Assembly (NCBI GenBank): GCA_902810075.1
Contig: LR778135.1
Span: 2,790,001-2,854,000 of the forward strand
Direction of reading: 5' to 3'
Length of the DNA: 64,000 nucleotides
DNA from: Ruminococcaceae bacterium BL-6
GTDB lineage: Bacteria > Bacillota > Clostridia > Oscillospirales > Acutalibacteraceae
A model generated the notes under the pieces. The model saw nothing but the letters and a program-made list of their open reading frames with translations, was not told the origin of the DNA and made no database searches. Each line of letters opens with the position of its first letter. The first letter of the stretch is position 1. This document shows positions 33,713 through 42,663 of the stretch, piece by piece. Position numbers and translations under genes: made by a program.

Positions 33713-34534
33713 TTATTTCAGCCCCGATTTTGCAAAGCTTTCGATAAACTGGCGCTGGAACAGGACGAAAATGACCATCAGCGGGGCGATGACAAGGCTG
33801 GTGGCCGCGCAGATGTCGCTCCACTGAGCGCCCGTCTCATAAGCCTGCGCGAACACCGCCAGCCCCAGCGTCAGGGGGCGCTTGCTGACGTCGTTGATCA
33901 TGACGAGCGGCCAGAGGAAGTCGTTCCAGTGGTAGGAAACGGAGATCAGCCCGAAGGCGGCGTAGGTGGGGCGCATCAGGGGCGCGTACACCTTCCAGAT
34001 GATGCCCCACGTGGAGCACCCTTCCATTTTCGCCGCTTCCTCCAGCTCGATCGGGATCGTCCTCAGGTTCTGCCGCATCAGGAAAATTCCCATGGCGGAG
34101 GCGAAGAACGGGAGCATGATGCCGGTGAGCGAATTGGTCAGGCTGAGCTTCGCCATCAGCTGATACATGGGGAAGATCAGCACATCCGGCGTGATCATCA
34201 GCTGTGCCAGGAACAGCGTGAACAGGAAGTTCTTTCCCATGAATTCCAGGCGGGCAAACGCGTACCCCGCCAGCGTGATGAAAAAGAACTGGATCAGAAG
34301 CGTCCCCGCCACGATCAGGATGGTGTTGAGATAATAGCTGCCGAACGGGGCGGCGCTCAGCACCTCGGAAAAATTCGCGAGCGTGGGCGCCGCGGCCGCC
34401 TGAAGATTCACCGCCGCATCCTGCGGGAGAAACGCGGTGCGGATCATCCACAGCAGGGGGATCAGCCAGATCAGCGCCGCCAGATACATCACGGCCTGAA
34501 AAGCGGCGGAAGCCGCCGATTGTTTGAATTTCAT
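33713..34534 (-). CDS. CUT1 sugar ABC transporter permease (MalG-like)
   Basis: A 273-residue permease with six spans and the EAA loop ELEEAAKMEGCSTWGIIWKVYAPLMRP. Start ATG 34534 follows GAGGAGG; the frame extends 49 codons upstream as a shadow of the neighbouring permease. It is the last gene of the isomerase-SBP-permease-permease operon. The ATPase is missing from the operon, so a shared MsmX-type ATPase is probably used, as is usual in Firmicutes. Confidence 0.94.
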   Translation of the reverse strand: MKFKQSAASAAFQAVMYLAALIWLIPLLWMIRTAFLPQDAAVNLQAAAAPTLANFSEVLSAAPFGSYYLNTILIVAGTLLIQFFFITLAGYAFARLEFMGKNFLFTLFLAQLMITPDVLIFPMYQLMAKLSLTNSLTGIMLPFFASAMGIFLMRQNLRTIPIELEEAAKMEGCSTWGIIWKVYAPLMRPTYAAFGLISVSYHWNDFLWPLVMINDVSKRPLTLGLAVFAQAYETGAQWSDICAATSLVIAPLMVIFVLFQRQFIESFAKSGLK

Positions 34535-34547
34535 CTGTATTCCCTCC

Positions 34548-35426
34548 TCAACTGTAGAAAATCCGTTTGTCCTGCCGGAAAAAGCTCGCCGCCGAAACCG
34601 CCAGAAGCAGGATGACCAGGATGCCGGTGATCGCGGATGCCTTTCCGATATCCCAGAAGTTGAAGCCCGTCTGGTAGACATAATAGAGAAGCATGTTGCT
34701 GGAATTGTTCGGCCCGCCGTCGGTCATCAGGTAAAGGTAGTCCACCATCTTATAGGAATCCGTCAGCGCGATGATGAAGGCGAACAGGGTGATCGGCTTT
34801 AAAAGCGGCCATGTGATCGAGCGGAAAATCCGGAAATCGCCCGCCCCGTCTATCTTGGCGGCCTCGTAGACCTCGGCCGGGATATTCTGCAGGCCGGAAA
34901 GGTAAAAGACCATAAAATAGCCGGACTGCTTCCAGATCAGCATGACGATGATGGCGGGGAGGACGGTCTGCGGATTCCCGAGCAGGTTCCAATTGCTGTT
35001 GAGCATTCCCACCAGCCCGTACTGCGGCGTGTAAATGAACAGCCAGATATTCGCGGCGGCGATCATCGGGAGGATGACCGGGTAAAAAAAGGCGAGCCGC
35101 ACCAGCCATCTCCCGTGCTTCACCGAATTCGCGAAAACCGCCATCGCGGTCGCAAAGAGGATCTCGACCGGGATGGTCACCGCCGCGACGATGAGATTGT
35201 TCCAGAACGAGCGGCGGAAAACGTCATCCTGAAACAGATTGGCGTAGTTCTGCAGGCCCGCGAAGGCGGCGTGAACGTTGGAGAGGCTTTCGCTGTAAAG
35301 GCTGCTGAACAGGGTTTGAACGATCGGGTACAGCGTGAAGGCGCACAAGAACAGGAACGACGGGAGAATGAGCGCCCAGGCCGCTATCGTGACCGCTTTC
35401 TTTTTTTGGATTGTCTTTCGATTCAT
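34548..35426 (-). CDS. CUT1 sugar ABC transporter permease (MalF-like)
   Basis: A 292-residue permease with six spans, a large periplasm-facing N-terminal loop and the EAA loop YEAAKIDGAGDFRIFRSITWPLLKP. The start is ATG 35426, six bases after GGGAAG; ATG 35432 is an in-frame alternative. It pairs with the MalG-like subunit 14 bases downstream. Confidence 0.94.
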   Translation of the reverse strand: MNRKTIQKKKAVTIAAWALILPSFLFLCAFTLYPIVQTLFSSLYSESLSNVHAAFAGLQNYANLFQDDVFRRSFWNNLIVAAVTIPVEILFATAMAVFANSVKHGRWLVRLAFFYPVILPMIAAANIWLFIYTPQYGLVGMLNSNWNLLGNPQTVLPAIIVMLIWKQSGYFMVFYLSGLQNIPAEVYEAAKIDGAGDFRIFRSITWPLLKPITLFAFIIALTDSYKMVDYLYLMTDGGPNNSSNMLLYYVYQTGFNFWDIGKASAITGILVILLLAVSAASFFRQDKRIFYS

Positions 35427-35502
35427 GAGCATCTTCCCATTTCCAATAGAAGCCTTCGGCGGGATTCCGTCGAAGGCTCATCCGTTTGTCTGCTGCTTTT
35501 CG

Positions 35503-36837
35503 TTATTTTTTATAAGGCTTTAAGTATCCGTCCGCTTCCGTCTGGGCATCCTTCAGCGCCTGCTCCACGCTCTTGGAGCCCGTGAGCGCGTTCTGGATAT
35601 TGTCCTCGACCGCTTTCGTCACCTTGCCGTTTTCGTGGGTGGAAAGCTCGGCGGCCGCGTATTCCAGCTGATCCCTCGCCACAATGGCGTACGGGAAGTC
35701 CTGCGTGTACTTTTTCATGACGTCCGTCTCATACGCGGATTTTCTCGGGGCCACATAGCCGGTGTCGATGCTCCACTGTGCGATCCGCTCCGGAGAAGCC
35801 ATCCATTTGACGAATTCCCATGCCGCCTGCTGGTTCGCTTCCGGCTTGTCCTTGAAGATGTAAAAGTTTCCGCCGCCGGTCGGGGAGCCGAAGGTCTCGT
35901 TTTTCGGCAGCATCGCGACGCCAAAGTTGAACTTGGCCTGATTTTTGACGTTGGTCAGGTTTCCGGTGGTATGGTACATCATCGCGGTTTTCTGCTGGAC
36001 GAAATCGGTCGGGGTGGTCGCCCACTGAATGGTTCCCTTCGGCATGACGCCGCTGTCGGCGAGGCTCTTCCAGAAGGTAAGCCCCTTCACCGCTTCGGGG
36101 GAGTTGAAATACACCTCGTCGCCGTCGCTGTTCATCAGGTTTTTCCCGTTCTGCTGCAGCGTAAAGGTCTGGAGCATCCAGTACGCGTAGCCGGTGGATG
36201 GGATTTCGATGCCGGCGCGGCCGGGCTTCTGGAGCTTTTTCGCGTCGGCCATCAGCTCATCCCAGGTGGAAGGCGCCTTTTCCGGGTCGAGCCCGGCTTC
36301 CTTGAAGGCGTCCTTGTTGTAATAAAGAACGATCGTGCTGCGCTGGAACGGGATTCCCCAGGTTTTTCCCTGCGCCTGTGTGTTCAGCAGGAAGCCGGGG
36401 TAAAAGTCGTCGATCAGCTTTTTGGTGTCCTCTTTGCTGTCGTTCTTCGCCACCGTGTCGATATCCACGATCGCGTTCATGTCGAGCAGAGAGAACAGGT
36501 CGGTGGAGAACATGATCGCGACATCCGGTCCGGTGCCGCTCTTCAGGCCGGTCTGCACCTTCGTGCGCGTGTCGGCGTAGCTGCCCGTGTAGACGGGGTT
36601 CACCTTGATGTTGGGGTGCTCCTTCGTGAAGTCCGCGCACAGCTGGTCGATGATCTTGGTGAGGGGCCCTCCGACGGAAACCGGGTAGTAAAAGTTGAGG
36701 CTTACATTGCCCCCCGCGGCGCCGGAAGACGTGTTTCCGGCGGACGCCCCGTTATCGGCCGGGGAGGAGCAGGCGGCCAGTGAGGTGCAGGCCACGCTGA
36801 GCGCCAGAAATGCGGTCAGAATTTTTTTCAGTTTCAT
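35503..36837 (-). CDS. CUT1 sugar-binding lipoprotein
   Basis: A 444-residue solute-binding protein (family 1 extracellular SBP). A signal peptide with lipobox LAACS (Cys ~23) is followed by a Ser/Gly linker. LNFYYPVSVGGPLTKIIDQL begins the mature fold, and the GIPFQRSTIVLYYNKDAF segment is typical of the oligosaccharide-binding class. The closest pattern is glycerol-3-phosphate or oligosaccharide binders; the ligand is not readable. It precedes the permeases. Confidence 0.93.
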   Translation of the reverse strand: MKLKKILTAFLALSVACTSLAACSSPADNGASAGNTSSGAAGGNVSLNFYYPVSVGGPLTKIIDQLCADFTKEHPNIKVNPVYTGSYADTRTKVQTGLKSGTGPDVAIMFSTDLFSLLDMNAIVDIDTVAKNDSKEDTKKLIDDFYPGFLLNTQAQGKTWGIPFQRSTIVLYYNKDAFKEAGLDPEKAPSTWDELMADAKKLQKPGRAGIEIPSTGYAYWMLQTFTLQQNGKNLMNSDGDEVYFNSPEAVKGLTFWKSLADSGVMPKGTIQWATTPTDFVQQKTAMMYHTTGNLTNVKNQAKFNFGVAMLPKNETFGSPTGGGNFYIFKDKPEANQQAAWEFVKWMASPERIAQWSIDTGYVAPRKSAYETDVMKKYTQDFPYAIVARDQLEYAAAELSTHENGKVTKAVEDNIQNALTGSKSVEQALKDAQTEADGYLKPYKK

Positions 36838-36906
36838 TCCTTTTGGAACTCCTTTCGCTTTTGAATTTCGGTTTATGATAAAGTGTAAGATGGTATTTTC
36901 TGTTTT

Positions 36907-37758
36907 TCAGATTTGAACGGCCGCGGAAACGGGATGATCCGGCGAAGGCTCGCCGCCCAGCCCGATTTTTCCCGCAAAGGCCTGCGTCAGAAGCTCTTTT
37001 CCGCCCCGCAGCAGCTCCAGCGGCGTGCCGATGTCGTATTCCAGGATCAGCCTCAGATCGGGCCGGCACTCCAGAAGCTCCTGAAAGACGGGGCCCCACT
37101 GGATGCTCCCGCTCCCGATCGGCAGATGGGAATCGGCGGTTCCATTGTTGTCGTGAAGGTGGACGGCATATAAAAACGGCCTGAGCCGGGAAATGGTATC
37201 GGTCAGGTTCCAGCCGCACAGATTGGCGTGCCCGATATCCAGCAGGCTGCCGATCCTTCCGCCGAACCGCCCGATGAAGGCGATGTATTCGTCCTGGGTG
37301 AAAATGCAGGTGGCGGCGCTGCCCACGTTTTCAACCAGCAGCGGAACCCCGTACAGACTGTTGAACCGGCAAAGCGCGCCCACCGCCCGCGCGGCCCGTT
37401 CGCGCGCGGTTTTTTTGTCGAATACGGGCGCATAGCAGAAGCCCGGGTGGACCACCACATGCGCGGCGTGAATGGAGGCCGCGAAGGCGATGGAATGGCG
37501 GTATGCTTCGAGCGCGGCCTGCCTTGCCTGCGCGTTTTCGCTGGTCAGGTTGATATCCCACACCGGGGTGTGGATGGAATAAACCACCGGCTTTTCAGAC
37601 AGCAGCGCGGCAAGCTCCCGGCCACGGGTTTCAAATTCATCCCACTGGGGCCCATCCATCATCAATTCAATGGCGCCGGCGCCGTACCGGATCATCTCGT
37701 CAATGCTTTCCGAAAGGCCGGAACCGAGCCTGCAAAGATTGGAATAATAAACGCGCAT
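36907..37758 (-). CDS. Sugar phosphate isomerase/epimerase (AP-endonuclease-2 TIM barrel)
   Basis: A 283-residue TIM-barrel protein of the xylose-isomerase-like family. Metal ligands fit HVVVHPGFCYAP (His), LLVENV (Glu), GSLLDIGHANLCG (Asp, His), VHLHDNNG (His, Asp) and ILEYDIG (Glu). Such enzymes isomerise or epimerise sugars and their derivatives. As the first gene of a sugar-import operon it probably processes the imported sugar. GGAGAT precedes the ATG. Confidence 0.88.
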   Translation of the reverse strand: MRVYYSNLCRLGSGLSESIDEMIRYGAGAIELMMDGPQWDEFETRGRELAALLSEKPVVYSIHTPVWDINLTSENAQARQAALEAYRHSIAFAASIHAAHVVVHPGFCYAPVFDKKTARERAARAVGALCRFNSLYGVPLLVENVGSAATCIFTQDEYIAFIGRFGGRIGSLLDIGHANLCGWNLTDTISRLRPFLYAVHLHDNNGTADSHLPIGSGSIQWGPVFQELLECRPDLRLILEYDIGTPLELLRGGKELLTQAFAGKIGLGGEPSPDHPVSAAVQI

Positions 37759-38124
37759 TGCATATCTCCTTTGTTAATTATTAATCGGATTCATTAATAT
37801 TAAATCCCTTAAGACAGTTTGATTATAGCATCGGCATTGTCCCCTATAAAGTAAAATCAGGTAAAGATCACTTTATATTCTTGTTAAATCGAATTTGACA
37901 TGTTGCTTTTTCTATCAGATTTTGTATAATAATAATTAATAATTATTAGGCCTTGTTTGAAAAAAAAAACGACGGATTTTCGGAATAAAATTGTGCCGAA
38001 CCAGGAAAAAAGCGCAGGAATCCTTTCCGGATTCCGAGCATTTTTGACGCCGGGCGGCGCAATTTTAGCCGAAACAGATTCGTTCTTTGATTGTTCAAAC
38101 GAGGCCTGGCAAGCGAGGGGTTCC
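37759..38124. promoter_or_regulatory. Divergent control region between CUT1 operon and lacI-type regulator
   Basis: On the minus strand TTTATA (37850-37845), 17 bases, then TATAAT (37827-37822) form the CUT1 operon promoter. Between it and the isomerase start, an AT-rich dyad (TTAAT...ATTAAT arms spaced by seven bases, 37772-37801) is a candidate operator. On the plus strand a TTGCTT/TATAAT pair (~37904-37931) precedes a related ATTAATAATTA tract near 37935-37945, so both promoters could be bound by the same repressor. The frame from 37957 to the regulator ATG shows no homology and is probably leader. Confidence 0.55.
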
Positions 38125-39192
38125 ATGAGCTGCCATAATCCGACCACTTCCGATATTGCCCGGCGGGCCGGCGTCTCCCAGTCCGCCGTTTCCATCATCC
38201 TGAACCACCCCGAAGACGCGCATTTCACCGCCGACACGATCCGGAAGGTTCTGAACACGGCGGAGGAGCTGGGCTACAAAAGACGCCCCCGGGCGGCGAG
38301 ATCCCCGGTTTCCTTCCCGAAGGACACGGTCCTGATCGTGTGCCCCGTCCTTTCCAATTCCTACTATGCCTCGCTGGTTCAGTCCATCGAGCAGGCGGCT
38401 TTTGTAAAGGGATATTCCACCGTTGTGTGCAACACCTACCGCGACATCCGCAGGGAGCGGACCATTCTGTCCCGGTTTTCCGGAAGCGGCCTGTGCGGGA
38501 TCATCTTCACGTTCATTCCGCAGTCCTGCGAGCTGGTGGAGGAGCTGAACCGAACGATCCCGGTCGTGGTGATCGGCGACCGGAACACATCCATAAACGT
38601 GGACACGGTCGAGATCGACAGCGTCCGTTCCGGGACGCTGGTGGCCGAGCACCTGCTGCGGCTGGGCCACACCGACATCGCGTTCGTCTCGACGACACTG
38701 AACGAGCAGAACGCGGTCCGCCTGAACCGGCTGGAAGGGGTGCGGCAGGCGTTCCGGGAATCCTGCCCCGACGGCACCGTCACGGTTTCGTCGGAGGACG
38801 TCACGTCGGAGGAGGACCTGCGGGACCCGGCGATCGAGCAGGATGTGGGCTTCCGTCTGACGAAAGCGGCGCTGGAGAATAAAAAAATCACCGCCGTGGT
38901 GGCGGTGAACGACATGGTGGCGTACGGAGCGATGACCGCGATCCTGCAGGCCGGGTTTTCCATCCCCAGGGATTACAGCGTCTGCGGGTTCGACAACATC
39001 TTTTCCTCCCAGTTCCCGCAGATCCTTCTGACGACGGTCGAGCACTTCATGCGGGAAAAGGGCCACAACGCGATGAATATTCTGGACGAGCGCATCCGCT
39101 CCGGCGGGGTCCCGGCCGAAAGCATCACGCGGGTGGAGTACCAGCCGAGGCTGATCGTGCGAAAATCCACGGCGAAGCCGAGGGCGCTGTGA
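38125..39192 (+). CDS. LacI-family transcriptional regulator
   Basis: A 355-residue regulator. The N-terminal helix-turn-helix and hinge (TTSDIARRAGVSQSAVSIILN; FTADTIRKVLNTAEELGYK) precede a periplasmic-binding-like effector domain with VVIGDRNTS, HLLRLGHTDIAFV and AVNDMVAYGAM. ATG 38125 is chosen because GAGGGG lies just upstream and the family starts here; 56 more codons are open upstream. It is divergent from the CUT1 operon, which it most likely represses. Confidence 0.92.
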   Translation: MSCHNPTTSDIARRAGVSQSAVSIILNHPEDAHFTADTIRKVLNTAEELGYKRRPRAARSPVSFPKDTVLIVCPVLSNSYYASLVQSIEQAAFVKGYSTVVCNTYRDIRRERTILSRFSGSGLCGIIFTFIPQSCELVEELNRTIPVVVIGDRNTSINVDTVEIDSVRSGTLVAEHLLRLGHTDIAFVSTTLNEQNAVRLNRLEGVRQAFRESCPDGTVTVSSEDVTSEEDLRDPAIEQDVGFRLTKAALENKKITAVVAVNDMVAYGAMTAILQAGFSIPRDYSVCGFDNIFSSQFPQILLTTVEHFMREKGHNAMNILDERIRSGGVPAESITRVEYQPRLIVRKSTAKPRAL

Positions 39193-39198
39193 AAAAAA

Positions 39199-39287
39199 CA
39201 GAACCGCCCCATCCGGATGCACCCGGATGGGGCGGTTCTGTTTGGGCCGGATACTGCCGCATGGGAAAAAGTTTTTCCATGCGGCAG
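39199..39287. terminator. Two hairpins between convergent lacI-type gene and BMC operon
   Basis: A ~17-bp GC-rich stem at 39199-39241 and a second 16-bp stem at 39254-39287 lie between the two stop codons. T and A runs flank both, so they can stop transcription from either side, including the end of the microcompartment operon. Confidence 0.85.
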
Positions 39288-39291
39288 ATTT

Positions 39292-40476
39292 TTATGACCT
39301 GTTTCTAAGCGGCGTACCGGCTGAAAGGATTTCGAGCCTGCCGTGCCACGCGTCGGAAAACACCTTTTCGATTTCCTCAACCGTGGGCTGAACCGGGTTG
39401 TTGGCGAGAAACGGATCTTCACCCGCCATTTTCGCTAGCCTGCCGCAGTCTGCGGCATCCACTTTGATCTCCGCCAGCGACTTGGGGATGTTCAGCCTGC
39501 GGCCCAGCTCCACGACGTAGCGGATCAGCGTTTTCGCCGCGCGCTCATCCGTCTGCGCCATTGGGCACAGGTGGAGCGATTTGGCGATTTCGCCGTATCC
39601 ACCGCATACGGCCTTGAAATTGAAGGCCATCACATAGGGCAGGAGCAGCGCGTTGCACACCCCATGCGGCAGGTTGTAAAGCCCGCCGAGCTGGTGCGCC
39701 ATAGCGTGCACCAGCCCGAGCCCGGCGTTGGAGAACGCCATCCCGGCCAGATATTCCGCATAGACCATGCCGTTGCGCGCCTCAATGTCCCCGCCGTTGC
39801 AGTAGGCTTCGTACAGGTACTTGTCCACCAGCTCGACCGCCCGGATGGCCGCGGCCTGTGTGATCTCGTTTTTTCCCGTGGCGACATAGGCTTCCAGCGC
39901 GTGGGTCAGCGCATCCATCCCCGTAGCGGCGGTAAGCCCCTTGGGCATTTTGAGCATCAGCATCGGGTCGTCCACCGCGATGTCCGGGATGATGCCCGCA
40001 TCCAGAATGGGGACCTTGTGATGCGTCTCGTCATCCGTGATGACGGCGCAGTTCGTGATCTCGCTGGCCGTGCCCGCCGTCGTGTTGACCGCGGCGAGCG
40101 GAATCTCTTTGATCCGGAACTTTTCGTTGCGGATCACCGCGAATTTGATCGCTTTCGCACAGTCGTGCGGGCTGCCGCCGCCCAGCGACACCAGCATGTC
40201 GCAGCCGTCCTCCATAAACCGGCAGGTGCCCGCCTTCACCTGGGAGAGCTTCGGATTGGGCTCGACGCCGTCATAAACGCTCATGCTCACCCCGCCCGTT
40301 TTCAGGCTTTTTTCCACCGAGGAAATGATTTCGGATTTCGCCATGAAAACGTCGGTCACCACAAGGGCCTTTTTCACCCGCAGCTTTTCCAGCTCACCCC
40401 CCAGCTTTTCCAGCGCGTTCACGCCGATGAGCGTGAGCTTCGGCATATAAAATTGATAGTTCTGAATATTTCCCAT
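39292..40476 (-). CDS. Iron-containing (group III) alcohol dehydrogenase, BMC-associated
   Basis: A 394-residue Fe-ADH that interconverts aldehyde and alcohol with NAD(H). The NAD site is SLGGGSPHDCAK. The metal-binding region includes AATGMDALTHALEAYV, GLVHAMAHQLGGLYNLPHGVCNA and later His residues. It is last in the microcompartment operon. It would reduce the aldehyde released by the aldolase (acetaldehyde to ethanol if the substrate is deoxyribose 5-phosphate) and regenerate NAD+. No obvious N-terminal encapsulation helix precedes the conserved core. Two terminators follow. Confidence 0.93.
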   Translation of the reverse strand: MGNIQNYQFYMPKLTLIGVNALEKLGGELEKLRVKKALVVTDVFMAKSEIISSVEKSLKTGGVSMSVYDGVEPNPKLSQVKAGTCRFMEDGCDMLVSLGGGSPHDCAKAIKFAVIRNEKFRIKEIPLAAVNTTAGTASEITNCAVITDDETHHKVPILDAGIIPDIAVDDPMLMLKMPKGLTAATGMDALTHALEAYVATGKNEITQAAAIRAVELVDKYLYEAYCNGGDIEARNGMVYAEYLAGMAFSNAGLGLVHAMAHQLGGLYNLPHGVCNALLLPYVMAFNFKAVCGGYGEIAKSLHLCPMAQTDERAAKTLIRYVVELGRRLNIPKSLAEIKVDAADCGRLAKMAGEDPFLANNPVQPTVEEIEKVFSDAWHGRLEILSAGTPLRNRS

Positions 40477-40542
40477 TCATCATGTCTCCCATCGGTTGTT
40501 CTCATCTGCTCCGCAAAGCATTCGGGGGCCGGCCGGCGCCGT

Positions 40543-40806
40543 TCAGCCGGTTCGGTCCAGAACTCCGGCGATGCAGAGATCGACGGGCGAATTTTTCTCT
40601 GCATGGACAAGCTGCTTCGCGGCGCCGCCCTCTGTGACGACAACGACGGTGTCGCCGATGCCGGCGTCGGCACGGTCGAACGCAAGCAGCTTTTCCCCGT
40701 GCCCGCGCCCATCCCGGCCGACCGCCCGCACCACCAGAAGCTTTTCCCCGCACAAGGCGGCATGTTTTTTGGTCGTGACCACGTTCCCGACCACTTTCGC
40801 AATCAT
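40543..40806 (-). CDS. BMC-P (EutN/CcmL-type) pentamer, copy 1
   Basis: An 87-residue shell vertex protein. It starts MIAKVVGNVVTTKK and ends with SPVDLCIAGVLDR, the EutN/CcmL beta-barrel pattern. The usual D-x-V-G-A-G-x-G-E core is altered to DRADAGIGDTV, and the G-S-S-A-R loop to GGAAKQ, making it the most diverged of the three. Such proteins form pentamers capping icosahedral vertices. The start could also be GTG at 40818. Confidence 0.88.
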   Translation of the reverse strand: MIAKVVGNVVTTKKHAALCGEKLLVVRAVGRDGRGHGEKLLAFDRADAGIGDTVVVVTEGGAAKQLVHAEKNSPVDLCIAGVLDRTG

Positions 40807-40834
40807 CATGTTCCGCACCAGCCATTCCCGAAAA

Positions 40835-41101
40835 TCACGGGCAGTAAATGGAGTCGATGATCGCGCTGACCCCGGCGTCCACGCAGACGCCGGGGTCCGG
40901 CAGCGTCATGGCTCCCTCCCTGCTTTTCGCACAGCACACCAGTTCCCCGCATGCGGCCCCGATCGAATCGGCCACCACAAACGGCCTTCCATAATCCCGC
41001 TGTTCCGAATCCACCGGCTGCACCACCAGGAGCCTTACACCCCGCAGATTTTCCAGCTTTCTGGTCGCGACCACGGTCCCGATCACCCTGCCTGTCAGCA
41101 T
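40835..41101 (-). CDS. BMC-P (EutN/CcmL-type) pentamer, copy 2
   Basis: An 88-residue EutN/CcmL-type protein: MLTGRVIGTVVATRKLENL, LLVVQPVD, VADSIGAACGELV and DAGVSAIIDSIYCP. The central loop has two extra cysteines (CGELVCCAK) not seen in the other copies. AGGTG precedes the ATG. It sits 28 bases before copy 1, in the same operon. Confidence 0.88.
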   Translation of the reverse strand: MLTGRVIGTVVATRKLENLRGVRLLVVQPVDSEQRDYGRPFVVADSIGAACGELVCCAKSREGAMTLPDPGVCVDAGVSAIIDSIYCP

Positions 41102-41110
41102 AGCAGCACC

Positions 41111-41422
41111 TCACACCGGTCTGCGTCCGGCATCCCGGTCAAATACGGTTTTATGGTTTGCGTCGATGGTATCCACAATGGCCGTAACCGTGGCGTCCAC
41201 GGGCCTGTTTCCCGTCAGGGCGGTCTGGCGCGCGGAGCTTCCGCTCACGACCAACACGATTTCACCGTCGCCCGCCCCCACCGCGTCCACGGCCACAAAG
41301 GGAGTTCCATCCTCTTTCATGGTCAGAAGATTCAGCGGCTGGACGATCTGCATTTTCAGCCCGACCAGGCCTTCGGCTTTCTGGGTGCAGACGACGGTTC
41401 CCGTTATCCTGCATACAATCAT
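41111..41422 (-). CDS. BMC-P (EutN/CcmL-type) pentamer, copy 3
   Basis: A 103-residue EutN/CcmL-type protein, the most canonical of the three: MIVCRITGTVVCTQKAEGL, LQIVQPLN-like strand, AVDAVGAGDGEIVLVVSGSSAR and PVDATVTAIVDTID. It carries a short basic C-terminal tail. The ATG at 41422 follows GGGGAG by eight bases. Confidence 0.92.
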   Translation of the reverse strand: MIVCRITGTVVCTQKAEGLVGLKMQIVQPLNLLTMKEDGTPFVAVDAVGAGDGEIVLVVSGSSARQTALTGNRPVDATVTAIVDTIDANHKTVFDRDAGRRPV

Positions 41423-41507
41423 TCCGTTTTCTCCCCGCAAAGCAGTCTGGAAAACAGAGGGGGAGCCACAGCATCTTTGCGCGCTCCCCCGCCATCCTCA
41501 GCCGGTT

Positions 41508-42323
41508 TTAATACTGCATATTGCTCCCCGGATAATTGAGGGACTTCAGCGGATCCCCGGGATGGGAAGCGGCCTCGCTCCGGATGATTTCGATTCCGTG
41601 GCTCGTGCCGATTCTGGAAGCGCCCGCCCGGACCATCTTGACGGCGTCGTCGTAATTCCGGATCCCGCCGGAGGCTTTCACGCCCATGGAAGGGCCGACC
41701 GTATCGCGCATCAGCTTCACATCCCCGGCCGTCGCGCCGCCCGTGCTGAAGCCCGTGGAGGTCTTGACGAACGCGGCGCCGGCCTCCTTCGACACTTGGC
41801 AGGCCCTGACCTTTTCCTCGTCGGTCAGCAGGCAGGTTTCGAGGATGACCTTGACGATCGCGCCGCCCGCGGAGGCGGATCCGACCACTTTTGCGATGTC
41901 GTTCTGCACATATTTCCAGTCGCCGGACTTGATCGCCCCGACGTTGATCACCATATCGACTTCCTTCGCGCCGTTGGCGGCCGCCTCTTTCGCTTCTTCC
42001 GCCTTGGCCCTGGTGGACATCGCGCCGAGCGGAAAGCCCACCACGCAGCAGACGGTCACGCCGGTGCCCTGAAGCAGCTTTGCCGCGAGCGGGACATAAC
42101 AGGTGTTGACGCAGACGGATGCGAAATGGTACTGGGCCGCTTCGCCGCAGAGCTGCTTGATCTGGCCGGCGGAAGCGTCCGCTTTCAGCAGCGTGTGGTC
42201 GATCATGCCCGCAAGGGAGCCTGAGCCACCATCCGCTTTTTCAGCGGACGGGCAGTCGTTCTCCCCCTGGATCTTCTGATAGATTTCATTCGAAATTTGG
42301 TCAATCATCTTATCGATTTGCAT
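41508..42323 (-). CDS. deoC: Deoxyribose-phosphate aldolase with N-terminal encapsulation-like extension
   Basis: A 271-residue class I aldolase cleaving 2-deoxyribose 5-phosphate to glyceraldehyde 3-phosphate and acetaldehyde. The catalytic core starts at [11 protein letters not shown] (~residue 41). It has [20 protein letters not shown] (Asp), the Schiff-base lysine in FVKTSTGFS and a second lysine in [10 protein letters not shown]. The first ~38 residues are extra relative to the stand-alone enzyme: an amphipathic helix ([20 protein letters not shown]) followed by a Gly/Ser/Asp-rich linker, the classic form of a microcompartment encapsulation peptide. It lies between BMC-H and BMC-P genes. 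AGGGGAA precedes the ATG. Confidence 0.95.
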   Translation of the reverse strand: MQIDKMIDQISNEIYQKIQGENDCPSAEKADGGSGSLAGMIDHTLLKADASAGQIKQLCGEAAQYHFASVCVNTCYVPLAAKLLQGTGVTVCCVVGFPLGAMSTRAKAEEAKEAAANGAKEVDMVINVGAIKSGDWKYVQNDIAKVVGSASAGGAIVKVILETCLLTDEEKVRACQVSKEAGAAFVKTSTGFSTGGATAGDVKLMRDTVGPSMGVKASGGIRNYDDAVKMVRAGASRIGTSHGIEIIRSEAASHPGDPLKSLNYPGSNMQY

Positions 42324-42356
42324 TGATGTTCCCCTTTCCTAAGGACCAAGGAAAAA

Positions 42357-42635
42357 TTATTTTGCGCTCGGAAGGATCGACTCGACATCGCTGTGAGGCC
42401 GCGCGATCACATGGACGGAAATCACCTCTCCGATTCTCTTCGCGGCGGTGGCGCCCGCGTCCGTCGCCGCCTTGACGGCGCCGACATCCCCGCGGACCAT
42501 CACGGTCACAAGCCCGCTGCCGATGCACTCCTTGCCGATCAGTTTGACGTTGGCCGCCTTTACCATGGCATCCGCCGCCTCGATCGACGCAACCAGACCC
42601 TTTGTCTCGACCATACCCAGAGCTTCCATTTCCAT
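42357..42635 (-). CDS. BMC-H hexameric shell protein 1 (PduA/PduJ-like)
   Basis: A 92-residue BMC domain: [20 protein letters not shown], the pore loop [37 protein letters not shown] and [16 protein letters not shown]. The pore motif is G-S-G, as in PduA/PduJ. It should form the hexagonal facets. ATG 42635 follows AAGGGAG; the frame reads upstream to 42791, but those codons are not BMC-like. It is 28 bases after shell protein 2, of which it is a close paralogue. Confidence 0.95.
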   Translation of the reverse strand: MEMEALGMVETKGLVASIEAADAMVKAANVKLIGKECIGSGLVTVMVRGDVGAVKAATDAGATAAKRIGEVISVHVIARPHSDVESILPSAK

Positions 42636-42663
42636 TCTAAACGATCTCCCTTCCAATTTTCCG

